A stretch of 64,000 bases of DNA from Telopea speciosissima (lineage: Eukaryota; Streptophyta; Magnoliopsida; Proteales; Proteaceae), in the NCBI RefSeq assembly GCF_018873765.1, contig NC_057925.1:48019010-48083009 (forward strand), given 5' to 3'. The notes under the pieces are model-generated. The model was given only the letters and a program-made list of their open reading frames with translations. It was not told the origin of the DNA and did not search any database. Each line of letters begins with the position of its first letter. Positions within the stretch are counted from its first letter, which is position 1. The position numbers and the translations under genes are program-made. Of the stretch, positions 1 through 12,139 are shown in pieces.

Positions 1-64
1 AATACTAGAGATAGACATTCCTAATTCTTTGTCTTATAGTAATCATTATGGACTTCCCAAGAAG

Positions 65-1334
<1,270 letters not shown>

Positions 1335-1739
1335 TCAGTTAATCTATCTCCCTCAAAGAGGGAGATATTTGTGATTTTATATTTTATGGAAAGAGAGCGC
1401 TACCGATCGCACAGGGCACACCGCTCTTGTGCTCTGACATATGGGCGCACAAAATGACCGTCACAATCCCCTAAAACCCCATAAATGATCAGGGGTAAGG
1501 TGGTCATTCCATATGCCCCTGTGTCAGGGTGGTGTTCTTTTTCTCTTTAATTTATTTTCATGCTTCGTCGTATTGCCTAACAAGTGAAGCAAGTTGAAGT
1601 ACTGAAATTTGAAATTCATTTCTATTTGAGTTGTTTAGTTTCATCTATATATAAAGGAAAAAAAAATGTTGTTTGGTTACGTGCAGCCCAAACATATAGC
1701 CTCCTTGGAATGACTTTCAACTTCTTAGAAGAATTATAA
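1335..1739. other. Peroxidase 3' flank with a possible short foldback repeat
   Basis: No gene is visible. Positions 1392-1545 hold a GC-richer block (AGAGCGCTACC... to ...GTGTTCTTTTTCTC). Its core AAAATGACCGTCACAATCCCC and GGTGGTCATTCCATATG resembles the centre of other short foldback repeats in the window (25927-26105, 42750-42927). The ends are too diverged to fix borders. Confidence 0.4.
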
Positions 1740-1748
1740 TTAATTTTA

Positions 1749-2997
1749 GAGAAAATTATTTGGACACCCCCTAGATTATGACCATTTTGCTTATGATCTC
1801 TCTTTTTTTTTCAAATAATTACTTGACCACCCCCTACATTTTACCATGTCTTTCAATTAGGTCATGTCTGTTAGTTTAGTGATGATGTTCCCGATTAACT
1901 TTTTTGTAATGCCTAAACGACCCTTAAAGGGTAGTGAAGTGACACATTTACCTTTTTTTTTTTCTTCTTCTTCTTACAACCTACCCCATACCACCTCGCC
2001 TCACCCCATTCCCTCCACCCCCCATATCAACAGCATCGGGTGATTCTGATCGAAACATTGGGGAATTCCGATTCAATTTCTGAAACATTGGGTGATAAGC
2101 ATCAAAAACCCATTCCTTCTGCCCTAAATCCAGTAACTACTAAGCTGTGCCAAGTCACATGCCATTATCCCAAGTTCCTCCATGACCCTCATCATCTTAA
2201 TACCAGCCAAAACCAGAAAAAGACGAAGTGAATAGAAAAGGCCAGTGTAGTGGTGGACCAAAGTCCAACCACATGTAAACCCTTCAGTATTACACGATTT
2301 CATGCCCCAAACCACACAGAAAAACCAGCCTCTAATTTGAACTTGGACACAGTCAGTGGGGTCAGCCATCATATGAAGACGTTAATGTCACACATTGGAA
2401 GAGATCTTAAAAACTATAGAAGGGATAAAATAACTGAGCCGGAAACAGGAAAGTGAAAACAAACAAAAGAAACCATTAGAAGAAATTGACAAATGATAAC
2501 CGTTCACTGCAAGGGGCAAATATATTTACAAGCTGAAGTTGAAACTTGAAACCCACACCCAATAATGGGATCTCCTCCTTTTTACACACTCTCTTCTGCA
2601 AAAGCCGCAAAGGTAATCTCTCAACAATCCCACCACCAGAGCCTGTGATCCCATCCCGCATTTTCAATTCTGAAAATGCTGCTCTTCCACCAGCTGAGTC
2701 AGGGAGAGCTTCGAAGCCCATGAGCCGGGCAATGACGCTAGGCGAACGAAGCTGCTTCTCGTTATCCTCCGTTGTGGATTGCAGCAGGAAGAAGAAGAAG
2801 AAGAAGAAGGGCAAGTTGGTCATTTAGCTTCATAAGTTTCAGTTGAATAACTCATAAGGATCAAATGGACATTTCCATTTAAACACTAACAGTTGACTAA
2901 TACCGTTAGGTTTCAAGAGGTGTCAAGTACTTGTTTGAAAAATTGGGTGTCGTAAGCAAAATGGTCATAGTTGAGGGGGTGTCCAAGTAATTTGCTC
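1749..2997. mobile_element. Mutator-like TIR element 1 (Pack-MULE type), 1249 bp
   Basis: The left end GAGAAAATTATTTGGACACC and the reverse complement of the right end GAGCAAATTACTTGGACACC match over at least 40 bp, continuing through CCCCT and ATGACCATTTTGCTTA. The element is flanked by a perfect 9-bp duplication TTAATTTTA (1740-1748 and 2998-3006), the Mutator hallmark. No transposase is present. The interior holds a host-gene fragment (next entry) and CT-rich sequence, so it is non-autonomous. It lies about 415 bp after the peroxidase stop codon. Confidence 0.88.
2476..2800 (-). pseudogene. Captured fragment resembling a TRM/LONGIFOLIA-type (DUF3741/DUF4378) protein
   Basis: The minus-strand reading contains RSPSVIARLMGFEALPDS, matching the short conserved motif (S/P)SVxARLMGLexLP of the TON1-recruiting-motif (TRM)/LONGIFOLIA family, plant proteins that bind microtubule-organising factors. 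About 60 further residues follow (AAFSELKMRDG..., LPLRLLQKRV...), then a stop at 2476. The N-terminal side runs into a poly-Phe/Leu stretch read from a GAA repeat, which is not part of any family protein. A full family member is many hundreds of residues, so this is an exon scrap inside the 1749-2997 element. The motif match is visible; capture by the element is inferred from position. Confidence 0.6.
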
Positions 2998-3006
2998 TTA
3001 ATTTTA

Positions 3007-4254
3007 TGATAGAAAGGAGAAGAGGTGGGGGGGGTACTTGGTCGATACACCAAAAATGCCAGAGCTAATGGATGGAATACGTTAAATCAAGCCCTCATTA
3101 GGATGACGACTCTCACTCTAGGCAGCTCTTACTTTGCGATTGGCGATAGGTAGCCACTTGGACGGTAGCTCATCTCCTGAGTAGTCTTTTTCGTGACTTG
3201 AACCCATGACGAGGAGCTTGGCTATGATGATACCAAATGTTAGGTACTTGATCGATACACCAAAAGCTCCAGAACTGTTGGAACACATTAAATCAAGCCC
3301 TTTAACCTATCCAATATTAGGTTGACCCAATTTAACGCTCATACACTAGATTAATTCCCATTAAGCACATAACATAATATTAGATTAAATGGTTCCTTCC
3401 TTGTCCCTGAGTTAAGAATTTTCAAGGTATTATAAGATGTTTCTTCTTTCGTCTTCTAATCTTGGAGATGTTTCTCATTACATTTGTCATGGCAAAAAAA
3501 AAAAAACAGATCATTTAATTTTTATTTTTTATCAAGAGATCGTTTAGTTCATTTCATATGTAATAATCAGTTACTTGGCATCAAAACTATTAATTTTACC
3601 ACTGAGAGAAAATAAAATAGATTTAAATACCTCATTTGGGTTTTTTTTTCTAAGTCTAAACGCTGGGACAAGGAGATTTTGAATTAGTTCTGGCAAAATA
3701 ACAAAAAGATCTTGAAGAAGATTATGCGGGATTATACATTCAAAAAGGTAGAAAGAAAAAACAATTCAAGACCAATACAAGAGGGTGCTAAGATTCTTTC
3801 TTGAATAGATGTTTTATTTTTCAATTCAGATGGAATGAGCCAAGATCTGATATATATATATATATATATATATTATATAGATAATATCTAAACTTGTAAT
3901 TTTTTGGAATTAGAATCAAAGTCAAAGAAATATATTGAAAAATAGGTGGCTCTTATGTTGTGACTCGGAATAAACCTTTCTAAATTTAAAAAATAAATCA
4001 TACGAAAAAAATGGTCATGCAGGCATCCGTATTGATATTGGCCGACACCAATTTTGATACTTGATTGATATTGGGTCAATGATACAACACGAACAAAGGG
4101 TAAAAATTTTCACCCATGAGAAAAGATAAAATAGATCTCTCTCATTTGGGCTCATTTTTTTATTTTCTACGCCCAATTTTTTTTTTTTTTTTTGGGATGT
4201 ATGCCCAAAAAAATTTATAAAGTACATCATACGAACAAATTGGAGATGCAAGCA
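3007..4254. other. Intergenic, AT-rich, no gene seen
   Basis: This contains two diverged copies of a block beginning GTACTTGGTCGATACACCAAAA (about 3038-3110) and GTACTTGATCGATACACCAAAA (about 3242-3310). Between them is a box-B-like reverse motif (GTGACTTGAACCCATG), suggesting old SINE-like or retrotransposon debris. A (TA)n microsatellite lies at 3851-3872. A fragment with GATATTGGCCGACACC at 4030-4075 resembles the GGTATCGG-type MITE at 20930-21138. Confidence 0.4.
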
Positions 4255-4640
4255 GAGTTTTAGGAATTGGTCATCCCCTCTCAGAACCTGATAGATTGGA
4301 GTGGATTTTCATTAGAAAAGCTTTAGAGGCTGTGGATTTTGGTGATATATGGATTAACCTTGTAATGGAATGTATTACATCTGTTTCATACACATTGCTT
4401 GTAAATGGATCTGAGAGGGGATCCTCTCTACCCTCTAGGGGATCTGACAAGGGGACCCTCTCTCTCCCTTTATCTTCATTCTCTACTCTCAGGTTCTATC
4501 TTTAGTCATCAATGAGGCAGAGTCAGCTAGTCTGGTTCAAGGCATTCGAGTTAAAAGGCGTGCTCCTCCAATTTCTCATCTATGGAGCTTTAGTCAAGGG
4601 TTGATTCCCGAAGGGTGGTCTTATCCCTCCCAAGGAAAGA
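4255..4640 (+). mobile_element. L1-type LINE reverse transcriptase remnant
   Basis: Read in + frames the segment gives EWIFIRKALEAVDFGDIWI, then NLVMECITSVSYTLLVNG and RGSDKGTLSLPL. These correspond to the plant L1 RT stretch WxFIxxaLexxGFxxxWIxlIMxCIssvsYsvlvNG..PsRGlRQGdPLSP. The key RQGDPLSP is degraded to DKGTLSLP and frames break afterwards. Only about 130 codons of RT survive and neither element end is recognisable, so it is a dead, truncated insertion between the peroxidase and HSP90 genes. Confidence 0.75.
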
Positions 4641-5389
4641 TGAAACACTCGGAACGAAAGACGAAACAAAAGATTCCTATAGATTGAAAGAGAGCTTTAC
4701 TATTCTACATGCTTAAATAAACAGCCTTGGGATAAGAAGCTACTCAGACTTAACCGAAAACAGAAGAGCAAGATACAGATATCTATAATTGAGAACCATA
4801 AACTATTCCCCACCTCAATCTATCCCTGAAGGGTATTCGAATAAGAATTTGCCACCTGACCCACTCGGAATTGGTTGGTTCTTCTGATTCCCTTTCCCCA
4901 TCGGCTTCTTTAGCGGACTAAGGTGGTCCAGACTCAACATCTTTAGCATCTTCCACGGGTAGTGACACAGGGGAATGATCAATCGAATGTGGTTCTATCG
5001 AATACCCAGACACTCGCAACGATACTGCAAGTCCTTGGCTGAAATGCCCAACAATTCTCTGTTGACATGGGCGAGTGTTCGGGCAGGGGTAGGGTGGTCA
5101 TTTCAGTCCCCTCTATTAGAGGAGCTTGGGGAAATGGACCTGCTTAGGAAATGGAGCAGATAAAGGTCTCGATGAAGTGGTACTAGGAGCAAAATAAGAA
5201 AGGATGCTTCCAAACCAAACTGCCTTCTAGTATGATCCACGGTCACCAGGCTTTCCCTACAACGTGAACAACAGTGGATTGGCAGCTGAAACAAACTAAC
5301 AAAGGTATGCTCTTGGTTCCTGCGGTTCTAACTCCAAATCACAATGGTTTTGGAATCTGCATTTGAATCTAAGAGCGGAGAGAGTCTGA
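4641..5389. other. Intergenic with a partial foldback-repeat core
   Basis: No gene is seen. Positions 5068-5170 (GTGTTCGGGCAGGGGTAGGG, GGTCATTTCAG, CCCCTCTATTAGAGGAGC, GCAGATAAAGGTC) resemble the right half of the foldback MITEs at 25927 and 42750. The left half is missing or unrecognisable. Confidence 0.4.
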
Positions 5390-5850
5390 CCGCTTGTTAG
5401 CAAAAACGCATTTAAAACTCCGTTTTAAACACGTTCTCGTTTTTTACCATTTTAAACACGGGTTGTCGTATGCTTCCCAAACATACGGTAAAAAATGGCA
5501 AACAGCAAGCATTCTCGTTTTAAACGTGTTTAAAACACGTTCCCCTTTTTTTGGCATTTTTTAAGACCTTGGACTTAACTGACCATACCTCTCTTCCCCA
5601 AACTCTGATCGGCCTGATTCTTTCATCGATGTACAGATGACTCTAAGGGCTACATTTTTCATGATATCACCTTCAACTAAAGGTCAATGCACAGAGATAG
5701 AAAATAGAAACATGTATTTCAAATAAAAATCCTCAATTTATATGAGAATAGTGCTGTTCCCTTTTTTTTGGAATATAAATGTTTAAAACCCGTACCGTAA
5801 GATTTCGTTTTTTTGCCGTTCCCATTTTTGCTATGTCTCTGACCCATGGT
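5390..5850. repeat. MITE-like inverted-repeat block with TTTAAACACG motifs
   Basis: The motif CGTTTTAAACACGTT and its reverse (AACGTGTTTAAAACACGTT) recur at 5420-5460 and 5515-5545, flanking AACATACGGTAAAAAATGGC. This gives a partly palindromic block. Related words (GTTTAAAACCCGTACCGTAAG, GTTTTTTTGCCGTTCCC) recur near 5780-5825. No clear target duplication was found, so the borders are approximate. Confidence 0.45.
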
Positions 5851-6351
5851 TGGACCACCGGCTTTATCGGGATTGAATTGACTGGCCGCACTGATGCTCG
5901 GGCCAAGAGGCCTGGAAGGCTGGAAATCTGGAATTTATGATTTTTTTTTGGGAAAATTACAGTGCCACCCCCTGAGGTTTGTATAAATTATAGCACGACC
6001 CCCTGTGTTTCTAAATTATACAGCTACACCCCCTCAGTTTTGATGATTTGTTACAATCAGCCCCATTCCCTTATATCATTCCCGTTATGCTGTACGGAGA
6101 TGGTAATTCATGACCTAAAATGACTAATTTACCCCTAATAGTCATTTGAGCTTCCCACACCCTTCCCTGCCCTGTTACTCGAACTAAGGAGCTTCCCTCC
6201 CCGTTCTGGTTCTCCGCAACTTCAGAAGAGGGCGATGTATACAGGGAGGGTTCATCGCCATCCCATCCCTGCTACACGATTTGAGAAGTGTGCGACCACC
6301 GTAGCGACGTGAATCCATCTCTAAGAACTGCGACGTTGGAAAGCCATCATC

Positions 6352-6895
6352 AAGATCTGCAACCTACGACCACAACCTGCGACGAAGGTCACTCTAGTAG
6401 GTAGGAGTAACTCCACACACTCTGATCAAGTTCTAATGGTCAGATCTGGAGTTTTAATATTTAAGTTCCCGCAATATTAATAGGAGGGATTAATAATTGG
6501 TTTCATCAAACTCAGCTTCATATACCAATCTGCATATCCTGATGACCACCACCACCACCCTTCACTTCATTGGTTTCATCGAACTCAGCTTCATATACCT
6601 CCTGGGCTCTCTTTCATCGAGATCTACAACCTGTGACCACAACCTGCGACCACAACCTGCAACAAAGGTCACTCTAGTAGGTAGGAGTAACTCCACACAC
6701 TCTGATCAAGTTCTGATGGTCAGATCTGGAGTTTTAATATTTAGGTTCCCGCAATATTAATAGGAGGGATTAATAATTGGTTTCATCAAACTCAGCTTCA
6801 TATACCAATCTGCATATTCTGATGACCACCACCACCACCCTTCACTTCATTGGTTTCATCGAACTCAGCTTCATATACCTCCTGGGCTCTCTTTT
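6352..6895. repeat. Direct tandem duplication, period about 277 bp
   Basis: The unit beginning GATCTGCAACCTACGACCAC at 6352 recurs at 6629 (GATCTACAACCTGTGACCAC) and continues through GGTCACTCTAGTAGGTAGGAG, the GGAGTTTTAATATTTA box and GGTTTCATCGAACTCAGC. The repeat overlaps the end of the captured MYB exon. A single further copy of the unit lies at 12376-12700 because the whole region was later duplicated. Confidence 0.8.
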
Positions 6896-7497
6896 CTTGC
6901 TGTAATGATTGCATCTCTTCCTGCCTTGGAGGCTCAAAGGGTTCAACACCACAAGCACCCCACATGGGATTCTCATCTAAAAACCCAAACCCAGATGGAA
7001 TTATTGGAGATGAGGTGATGGGTATGCTCTGATCAATAAAAGATCGACTAGCAAAATCAAAAGAAACCTGCAAGTTTTGGCCTTTAACATTCCAAGCAAG
7101 ATTGGGATTTTGGTATTCATAGGAGGGATTAATAATTGTCATGGTTTCATGAAATGGAGTCTGAATTTGAGTAGAAACAGTATATGCAAAAGATGGATGA
7201 GGAGGAGGATGAGGAGGAGGTGGTGGCGGAGGCAATGTGATAAAAAGTGAACTTGTGTTCATTGGTCCATCTCTCATATGTGAATTTATTGAGAAAATTG
7301 AAGTGGGTTCTTGGTAGATATGAAGATTATTGCATGCATTGTTATTTTTATTGCTAGTAAACTGATGAGAAGGGAGGAGGTTGTGAGTTTTTGGATCCAA
7401 TCCTTGTGCAATCAGATTTTTCTTAATGCATGAGTTCAAGAAATTCTTCACCTCATTATCTATTCTTTCTGGTAGATGCTTAGCTATTGGGGCCCAT
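6798..7497 (-). pseudogene. Captured R2R3-MYB exon 3, copy A
   Basis: The minus strand starts after an intact acceptor (TTTTTCACAG, then ATGGGCC) and reads the second half of the R3 repeat: RWAPIAKHLPERIDNEVKNF, then LNSCIKKNLIAQGLDPKTHN. This matches the R2R3 consensus WaqIAkhLPGRTDNEvKNFWNs.IKKkL. Changes at conserved places are PGRTDN to PERIDN and FWNS to FLNS. The C-terminal part has a proline run (PPPPPPPHPPPHP) and a Gly run near the stop. The family looks like secondary-wall MYBs of the MYB26/61/86 group. Without R2 and the start exon in frame it cannot make a MYB factor. Confidence 0.85.
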
Positions 7498-7552
7498 CTG
7501 TGAAAAATAAATAAATTAAGGAACTTCATCTGATGAGAAATTTGATGGGTTA

Positions 7553-8219
7553 TGTTGCGTCAAGAAATCGTCGTGCGGTCCTGCGAGTGCCGTCACCTGT
7601 AAGTGGACCAAGGGGTCAACAGAGAGAACCGGTGTGGTTCCGGCCTAGGGCTCTCCGATGCCAAAGTTAGATCTCCTGAGCAAATAGATGAATAGTGATT
7701 ATTCAATATGAGTTTAGATGCCCCCTAATGGGGTTATGTACCTTGCCTTTTATAGTAGTGTATGGCAGTGTGGAGAGTCCCAGTTTGATGGCGATTGTGC
7801 CATTGAGTGGATAGAGGCCCTGGGTAACGGGGCTCTATCCCGATTGGTCATCTCCCCACAAGAGGGAGTGTCCTGGTGGTATCAAGATCCTTGGCGGATA
7901 GATACCCGTGTGTGGTGATGACATCATTGGTGCTTGAATCCGTCTGGGTGACGTGACTTCTAAGTGGTGGCCTAGAGTCCTGGTGGTGACATGAGTCTGT
8001 AGTGACACAATTGGGTCATAGACGAGTGGCCCCGGTGTCCGTGTACATCACTTCTGCGTCCACGATGCCACGCCTGGGTATAGGCCGTGCTTGGTGCAGG
8101 CCGCCTGGGTGCTGGCGGCCCCTGGGTAGGACCCCCGGTTGGTTCTCCTTGGTTCTGGAGCAGGTCGCTCTGTGGCGTGTGGCAGCCGCTGATTGGTCCG
8201 ACGAATCTTGGATGTATCA
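7553..8219 (-). repeat. 3' LTR of the nested gypsy element, 667 bp
   Basis: In + orientation it runs from TGTTGCGTC to GATGTATCA, ending TG...CA. It is closely similar to the LTR at 13383-14087. The left flank GGTTA (7548-7552) is a one-base variant of the GGTTG duplication that brackets the other LTR. The right edge abuts a purine tract read on the minus strand, so this is the 3' LTR of a minus-strand element. Confidence 0.85.
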
Positions 8220-8242
8220 TTTGCCCCCCACTCTCTTGAGAT
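8220..8242 (-). other. Polypurine tract of the gypsy element
   Basis: Read on the minus strand the sequence is AAGAGAGTGGGGGGCAAA immediately followed by the LTR start TGATACATCC. A G-rich purine tract touching the 3' LTR is the plus-strand priming site of LTR retrotransposons, and it fixes the element orientation as minus. Confidence 0.7.
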
Positions 8243-8824
8243 AGGATGTCCAAGAGAGTAGATGCCTTTATATAGTGAGGGGTCCGCTACGAATAAACTT
8301 TCTTTGCGAGGCTTGCCTATAAATCTATTAGTGAGGTAGGAGAGGTTGGGGGTTCGAACCTTTCCTCCTACACTTTTTCTTCTTTTGTTTTTTGTAGATA
8401 TATGTTCCTCTCCTTCACTTTCTCTTTTTTCACTTCTCATTTCTCTTTCTTACTTTTTGTCTCCCATTTTGCTCTTCTTGAATTTCTCCTTTGCATTGCA
8501 CTTTTATCTTTTATCCTTTATCCTCTTTCTGGTGACCACCATGTGCTTGTCCTTGGGTCACCTAGACTAGTATCCATTTTGCTTGATTTTGGGTCATTGT
8601 GTTTGCTTTGTGCTCACTAGGTGCCTTGTTTACTTGGAGGGCTTGAGTGGTGCTTGGCTTGAGTGCCTTGCCTCTGGTGGTCTCTGTCACTTGATCATGC
8701 CGGTGGTGTGGCCGCATCATTGCGTGCCTGCTTCCCCGTGCCATCGCCTTCCCCCTGAGGTAAGTTCGACCCCTTCTCTTTCTTTTTTTCTTTCTTTCTT
8801 TCTTTTTTTTTTTTTTTTAATGCA

Positions 8825-9060
8825 GGGCTGCGCCTACGTGAGGCCGCGCCTAGGGTGGTCGTGCCTGCGGGGCTTGAGGCCGCGCCTGTGGGGGGTGAGG
8901 CCGCGCCTGGGTCGCCGCGCCTGTGGGGCATGAGGCCGCTGGGTCACAGCGCCTGCATGAGGCCGTGCCTGGGTGGCCGCCGCCTGCGGGTGTGAGGCCG
9001 CGCCTGGGATGGTTGTGCCTGTGGGTGTGAGGCCGCGCCTATGGTGGCCGCAGCGTGGGT
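8825..9060. repeat. GC-rich minisatellite with GAGGCCGCGCCTGGGT-like units
   Basis: About a dozen imperfect repeats of (T)GAGGCCGCGCCT(G/A)(G/T)G with variable spacers follow a T-rich tract at 8780-8819. The same word family also occurs in the LTRs (about 8070-8105 and 13895-13975), where extra copies account for the greater length of the 13383 LTR. Short ORFs across it are repeat translations. Confidence 0.8.
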
Positions 9061-9216
9061 TTGATGGACCCTCATGCTTCTCCACTTTTCTTCTTATTGT
9101 CTGTGATGGATCTGCTATTTATACTTTGCAGGTGGCCTTCATTTCATTTTTCTTGCTAGCTTCTTGTCTGGGAGATCGCTTTCTCGAGTAAGGAGTCCAT
9201 TCCTCTCTTGTCGTTC

Positions 9217-11354
9217 ATGTCGTTTCCAGGTGATCTTGGCCCTGCTTTAGTCGGGGTTGGATCTTCAGAGGAGCGTTCCCCAGGATCGCCTTCTTCTGTG
9301 GGTACTCCATCCTCTATACCTTCCCCCAGTGCTATTGATGGGGGTGTGGGACCTTCTAGTGTCTCTGGTCCCAGTAGGGATCATAGGCCTTCTGGGGCGG
9401 CGTCCTTAGTCACCGGTCCTGCTGATAGGTTGGGTCATGTTGCTAGCATCTTGTCCCCTTCTGACTTGGTCTCCCTCCGTGAGGAGTTCCATATTCCCGC
9501 TGAGGTTATGTTACGTAATCCTAGACCTGGCGAGTATGCCTTCTCTCACCGTGCGGATGAGATCTGTCTCTACCGTTCCTTTTTTCTCCAGGGCCTTCGC
9601 CTTCCTATCCCTCGCTTTGTCGAGTTGGTGTTAGAGCATTGGTACCTCACCCCTGGGCAGGTGTTGCCCAATTCTTGGAGGGTGATCTTGGGTTTCTATG
9701 TATTTTTCGCCCGCCTGGGGCGTGCCGCCACTGTTCCCCTGTTCTCCCATTTTTTTTTGTTGAAGAAAGGGAATCAAGGATGTTATCACTTTGCTCGCCG
9801 CGTGCTCAAGGGGCCCTACGCCTCTTTGGAGCTTCTCTCGGGGATCACTAGCAACGTGAAGTATTGGAGGGATCGCTTCTTCTTTGTCATGGTCCCCCGA
9901 TGCCCGCTACGAACTGTTAGGGAAGTCATTGACCTCAAGAGGGTCAACCAGGGGCTTGAGCTGAGTGATTTTGAGGGTGACTCCCTCAAACTGTGTCTGG
10001 GTCGCGATCTGTTCCATGTCCAGGAATTAGACTCGGAGGCCTTCCTGTCCCTCTTGAAGCTGAGTCCTGGTAAGAGCACTGTCTTTTGTACTTGATTGGC
10101 TTGCTTGTATTTGAATACATATGTCATCTGACTAGTTGGGCGGTCTATGCAGTTGATATGCATCCGGACTTCAGTTTGCTCCGTGGCAATCTACGGAGGA
10201 AGGCCGCTTCCCAGGGTGGTCCATCTGCTGGAGTAGCAGATGTTGGTGGTCCTTCTGCGCCAGTGGCTGTCGGGGCGAAGCGGAAGGGTGGTCCAGGACA
10301 TGCCCATGTGACGAGCTCTGGTGTGTGTGTCCTCCTTCCCCGTACTTCTCCTGATGATGATGGTGTTTCGGGCTCTGTGCCTCTACCTCCATCTGTCACC
10401 CCTTTCGGGTCTTCTGCATTGCCCCCCTCCAAGGGGAAAGGGGTGAGTTCCTTTGGTGGTACTGCCACTGATCTTCCCGCGATGGATGAGTCCCTGGTGA
10501 TTACCTTGGGCGTGCCGGAGGGTTCGACCTTGGCCGAAGCCGGCGTATCGCGGGAATGGGTGGATAAGGGTAGGCTTCCTACCGCGAGGGTGGCCTTACA
10601 GAGGCTTAGCGATGCTTATCTGGCCTAGACTCTCTACCATGATATGCCTTCGGTGAGTTATTCCTTTTTGTTTGTCATGTTCGCTGCTCCACTTATACTT
10701 AGAGTGTTTATCGCTTGCCATGCTGTTTGTAGGTCCACCACCGTGTTGCTGAGGCGATGCTTCGACTGGAGGGTCACGCTTCTTGTGAGGTGCAGATACA
10801 GCGCACCCTGTGTGATGTGGAGAGGGAGCTCCAGGGACAGAGATCGCAAGAGGGCCGAGGCTGACGTGCAGAGGGCATCAGAGGAGCTCACGGTGGCATC
10901 CATAAAGCTCCTGGAGGCGTCCGAGGAGCTTCGTGTGACCTCTGCTGGTGCTGCCGAGAGCTCGGCTAGGGTTCTTGCCTTGGAGGAGGAGCTTCATTCG
11001 TTGAGGGGGAGTCACAAGGCGGAGCTGGCATCTGTAGGCGAGCGAGCTGTGGCTGAGTTCCAGGCGTCCTCGGCGTTCTCGGTGTTGTATCAGGCGCAGC
11101 TTTAGCCTGCCTATGAGGGAGGGGTTCGGGACATAGCCGCTTGTGTCCTGGAGGTGACCCCCGATTATGACTTCTCTGTCTTGGGGTTCTCTGAGTTTGC
11201 TGCGGCGCTTCCTGGTGTGGCAGTGGTGGAGAGCGTTCCAGTGTCAGAGGTGGAGGCTGCCCTACCTAAGGGGGGTGTTGCTGTGCGCCTTCTCGAGGTG
11301 GACATGATGTCTCCTGCTGGGTCGGAGGTGACCCACTCCTCTGTGGTCCCTTGA
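9217..11354 (+). pseudogene. Antisense accessory ORF: 'putative gypsy type transposon' (PF04195-like) protein, decayed
   Basis: The ORF is antisense to the retrotransposon. The first exon (ATG 9217 to about 10069) reads a Ser/Pro-rich leader and then LREEFHIPAEVMLRNPRPGE, LYRSFFLQGLRLPIPRFVEL, LTPGQVLPNSWRVILGFYVF. This is the conserved pattern of the plant family annotated as putative gypsy type transposon. A GTAAGA donor at 10070 and a TATGCAG acceptor at 10152 give a second exon to about 10628, where an in-frame stop interrupts it. A third segment (about 10734-11354) is coiled-coil-like (DVQRASEELTVASIKLLEAS, AESSARVLALEEELHSLRG) with another stop at 11103. Nuclear function in transposon biology is unknown. 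Frame breaks show this copy is dead or requires splicing around them. Confidence 0.7.
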
Positions 11355-11561
11355 TCCTATGGCCGTACCAAACTTGTAGATGTCTTGAATTTTTTCCTTT
11401 TTTAACTTGAGTTGTAACTATTATGACTTCTCTATGTGATCGCTGTTGCTTTTCTTTGATTGTATTGTCTCTTGGTGGTTGATTGCACATTGGTGCCCTA
11501 TGACCCTTGATAGTCATGGGATTTTGGTAGTGGCGTTGCGCCTTGGTGGTCATCGGACCTT

Positions 11562-11925
11562 GGTGGCATAACGCCTTAGGCAAAAAGCCTCAGTGGTGGC
11601 ATGACGCCTTAGGCATAAAGCCTCAGTGGTGACATGATGCCTTAGGCATAAAGCCTCGATGGTGGCATGATGCCTTAGGCATAAAGCCTCAGTGGTGGCA
11701 TGTCGCCTTAGGCATAAAGCCTCAGTGGTGGCATAACGCCTTAGGCATAAAGCCTCAGTGGTGGCATGACGCCTTAGGCATAAAGCCTCGATGGTGGTAT
11801 GATGCCTTAGGCATAAAGTCTCAGTGGTGGCATAACGCCTTAGGCATAACGCCTCAGTGGTGGCATAACGCCTTAGGCATAACGCCTTAGGCATAAAGCC
11901 TCAGCGGTGGCGTAACGCCTTGATG
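11562..11925. repeat. 33-bp minisatellite, about 11 copies
   Basis: The unit is GGTGGCATGACGCCTTAGGC followed by ATAAAGCCTCAGT. It is repeated head-to-tail with a 33-bp spacing (for example GGTGGC at 11562 and 11595) and few substitutions; the last copies are shortened. Because 33 is a multiple of three it stays open in several frames, so the open reading frame across it on the minus strand has no support as a gene. It lies between pol and the accessory ORF. Confidence 0.92.
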
Positions 11926-12139
11926 TAGTGACAGTGATTCGATTGAGTGGTAGAAGAAGTACAAGTATTCCCGAAATACCTCTTTAATTTGAATCAAAAT
12001 TTTCAAATTGCCCTTGAAACAGTGATGTCGTCTACTACTACTACTGCTGCTACTACTACTGTTACCACTACCACTACTGCTATTACTTGACTGCTACTTT
12101 TGATGGAGTTGTTTACTTCTACTGGTAATACTTCTTCAG

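Noticed and set aside
8300-8372. tRNA-like T-arm sequence GGGGGTTCGAACC
   Set aside because: No matching acceptor and anticodon arms; lies inside retrotransposon sequence and may be SINE-like or chance.
11550-11894. 114-residue open frame with repeated LCLRRHATTEA units on the minus strand
   Set aside because: It is the translation of a 33-bp minisatellite whose length keeps it open; no start context or family resemblance.
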